Of a DNA stretch of 6,922 nucleotides, positions 6,132 through 6,922 are shown one piece after another. The notes under the pieces are model-generated. The model searched no databases, was not told the DNA's origin, and saw nothing but the letters and a program-made list of their open reading frames with translations. The position numbers and the translations under genes were made by a program. Source of the DNA: an uncultured Pelagibacteraceae bacterium (GTDB lineage Bacteria > Pseudomonadota > Alphaproteobacteria > Pelagibacterales > Pelagibacteraceae); the NCBI GenBank assembly GCA_902588335.1, contig CACIOV010000034.1:1-6922 (forward strand), read 5' to 3'. Positions within the stretch are counted from its first letter, which is position 1; each line of letters begins with the position of its first letter.

Positions 6132-6659
6132 ATGGATTTAAAAAAATATATACGTTCAGTTCAAGATTATCCGAAAAAAGGTATTTTATTTAGAGATATC
6201 ACCACTTTAATTAAAAACAAAGATGCATTCAGAGAATGCATCGATCAAATGTCAATAATATTAAATAAATTGGATTGTGATAAAATAGCTGGAATAGAAT
6301 CCAGAGGTTTTATATTTTCTTCTCCTCTTTCATACAATTTATCAAAACCAAATATTTTAATGAGAAAAAAAAATAAGCTACCTGCTGAAAAATATTCTGT
6401 AGACTTTAAATTAGAATATGGAGATGCCACATTGGAAATACATAAAGACTCTATTAGTCCTAAAGAAAAAATAATTATAATTGATGATTTGATTGCTACT
6501 GGAGGAACCGCTGAAGCTGCTGCTAAATTAGTTGAAAAATCGGATGGTGAAGTTTGTGGTTTTGTTTTTATAATAAATCTTTTTGATTTGGGTGGTAAGA
6601 AGTTGTTAGAAAAAAAAGGGTATAAAACTTTTAGTTTGATCGATTTTCCAGGGCATTAA
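6132..6659 (+). CDS. apt: Adenine phosphoribosyltransferase
   Basis: This cytoplasmic salvage enzyme joins adenine and PRPP to give AMP and pyrophosphate. At 175 residues it is full length. Family signatures are IRSVQDYPKKGILFRDIT at 7-24, GIESRGFIF (adenine pocket region), MRKKNKLPAE, and the PRPP-binding loop IIIIDDLIATGGTAEAA with Asp118-Asp119 and ATGGT at 122-126. These separate Apt from hypoxanthine and orotate phosphoribosyltransferases. The start ATG is preceded by GAAG at 6122-6125 and by a good sigma70-like promoter. It is divergent from mtnP with a 48-bp gap, and MtnP produces adenine, so the pair forms a closed adenine-recovery step. Its TAA stop shares the bases TTAA with the stop of the convergent glycosyltransferase gene. 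Confidence 0.95.
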   Translation: MDLKKYIRSVQDYPKKGILFRDITTLIKNKDAFRECIDQMSIILNKLDCDKIAGIESRGFIFSSPLSYNLSKPNILMRKKNKLPAEKYSVDFKLEYGDATLEIHKDSISPKEKIIIIDDLIATGGTAEAAAKLVEKSDGEVCGFVFIINLFDLGGKKLLEKKGYKTFSLIDFPGH

Positions 6660-6922
6660 TTATCTATTTTTGGCCTATACCAAGAAGATTTTCCTAACAG
6701 AGCATTATAAAAACCAGAAGCTCTATTAAAATATATTTTTTTTTTAAAATTATTATTTATTAAAGAAAAAAATAAAAATTTTAAAATAGAAGAAATATAA
6801 GTTGGTAAACATTCTGTTAAGGCCTTAAAAAAACCAAAGTGTTTTTTATTAAAATAAAATTTTGACCATATCCAATGCCAATTTCTTGATAGTTCAACTT
6901 CTTCTTTGTGTTTTGAGTCAAC
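6656..6922 (-). CDS. C-terminal part of a probable family 2 glycosyltransferase, partial
   Basis: An open frame enters from the right edge and gives the last 88 residues of a protein, ending at the TAA at 6658-6656. It contains ELSRNWHWIWSKFYF, NKKHFGFFKAL, a hydrophobic stretch (LPTYISSILKFLFFSLI) that could be membrane-associated, and a C-terminal GKSSWYRPKID. This layout resembles, from memory, the tail that follows the catalytic GT-A domain in SAR11 family 2 glycosyltransferases. The catalytic domain itself (DXD motif) lies outside the window, so the function is not proven here. The frame is intact across a run of ten T (6736-6745), which encodes lysines. There is no sign that it belongs to the MTA genes. 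Confidence 0.6.
   Translation of the reverse strand, partial: VDSKHKEEVELSRNWHWIWSKFYFNKKHFGFFKALTECLPTYISSILKFLFFSLINNNFKKKIYFNRASGFYNALLGKSSWYRPKIDN

Noticed and set aside
6245..6430. 61-codon open frame on the minus strand
   Set aside because: It is antisense to conserved apt coding sequence, including the GIESRGFIF region, with no support of its own.
6736..6745. Ten-base T run as a frameshift or slippage site
   Set aside because: The glycosyltransferase frame continues correctly on both sides to a sensible C-terminus; such runs are common in DNA this AT-rich.
6660..6922. Non-coding, AT-rich spacer to the right of apt
   Set aside because: The minus strand is open throughout and encodes a glycosyltransferase-like C-terminus (NWHW, GKSSWYRP), so it is coding.
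1..6922. Mobile element, CRISPR array, tRNA or rRNA
   Set aside because: No direct-repeat array, transposase or integrase-like protein, or tRNA/rRNA-like sequence was seen; every stretch is accounted for by metabolic genes or short gaps.

Overview
The window looks like a piece of a SAR11-type (Pelagibacterales) marine alphaproteobacterial chromosome. It is very AT-rich and lysine/isoleucine/asparagine-rich, it has almost no non-coding DNA, and neighbouring genes touch or overlap. The genes themselves (a SpeD-SpeE fusion, a RhaD-like aldolase/SDR fusion, MtnP, MtnA, Apt) are of kinds I associate with that group. This assignment rests on reading the sequence, not on a database search.

Layout, left to right. 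(1) 1-662, minus: the N-terminal 220 codons of a fused S-adenosylmethionine decarboxylase / aminopropyltransferase, running off the left edge. (2) 663-774: a 112-bp divergent intergenic region. (3) 775-2808, plus: a two-domain class II aldolase / short-chain dehydrogenase. (4) 6083 down to 2800, minus: a tightly coupled four-gene operon, in transcription order mtnP, mtnA, an SMR-type small membrane protein and an Ldh2-family (DpkA-like) oxidoreductase. Its junctions are ATGA, ATGA and TAA-A-ATG, and its last gene overlaps the convergent aldolase gene by 9 bp. (5) 6084-6131: a 48-bp divergent promoter region. (6) 6132-6659, plus: apt. (7) 6656-6922, minus: the C-terminal end of a probable family 2 glycosyltransferase, which shares the bases TTAA with apt as a double stop.

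The genes fit one metabolic story. Spermidine synthesis by the SpeD-SpeE protein releases 5'-methylthioadenosine (MTA). MtnP splits MTA into adenine and methylthioribose-1-phosphate, and Apt recovers the adenine as AMP. MtnA isomerises the sugar to methylthioribulose-1-phosphate. The classical next enzymes (MtnB and onward) are not in the window. A class II aldolase fused to a dehydrogenase is present instead. I infer that it may cleave methylthioribulose-1-phosphate to DHAP plus methylthioacetaldehyde and then interconvert the aldehyde, a one-polypeptide version of the known 'DHAP shunt'. The SMR protein, which contains no acidic residue at all, and the DpkA-like reductase ride in the same operon with unknown roles. 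No RNA gene, mobile element, CRISPR array or recognisable riboswitch was found.
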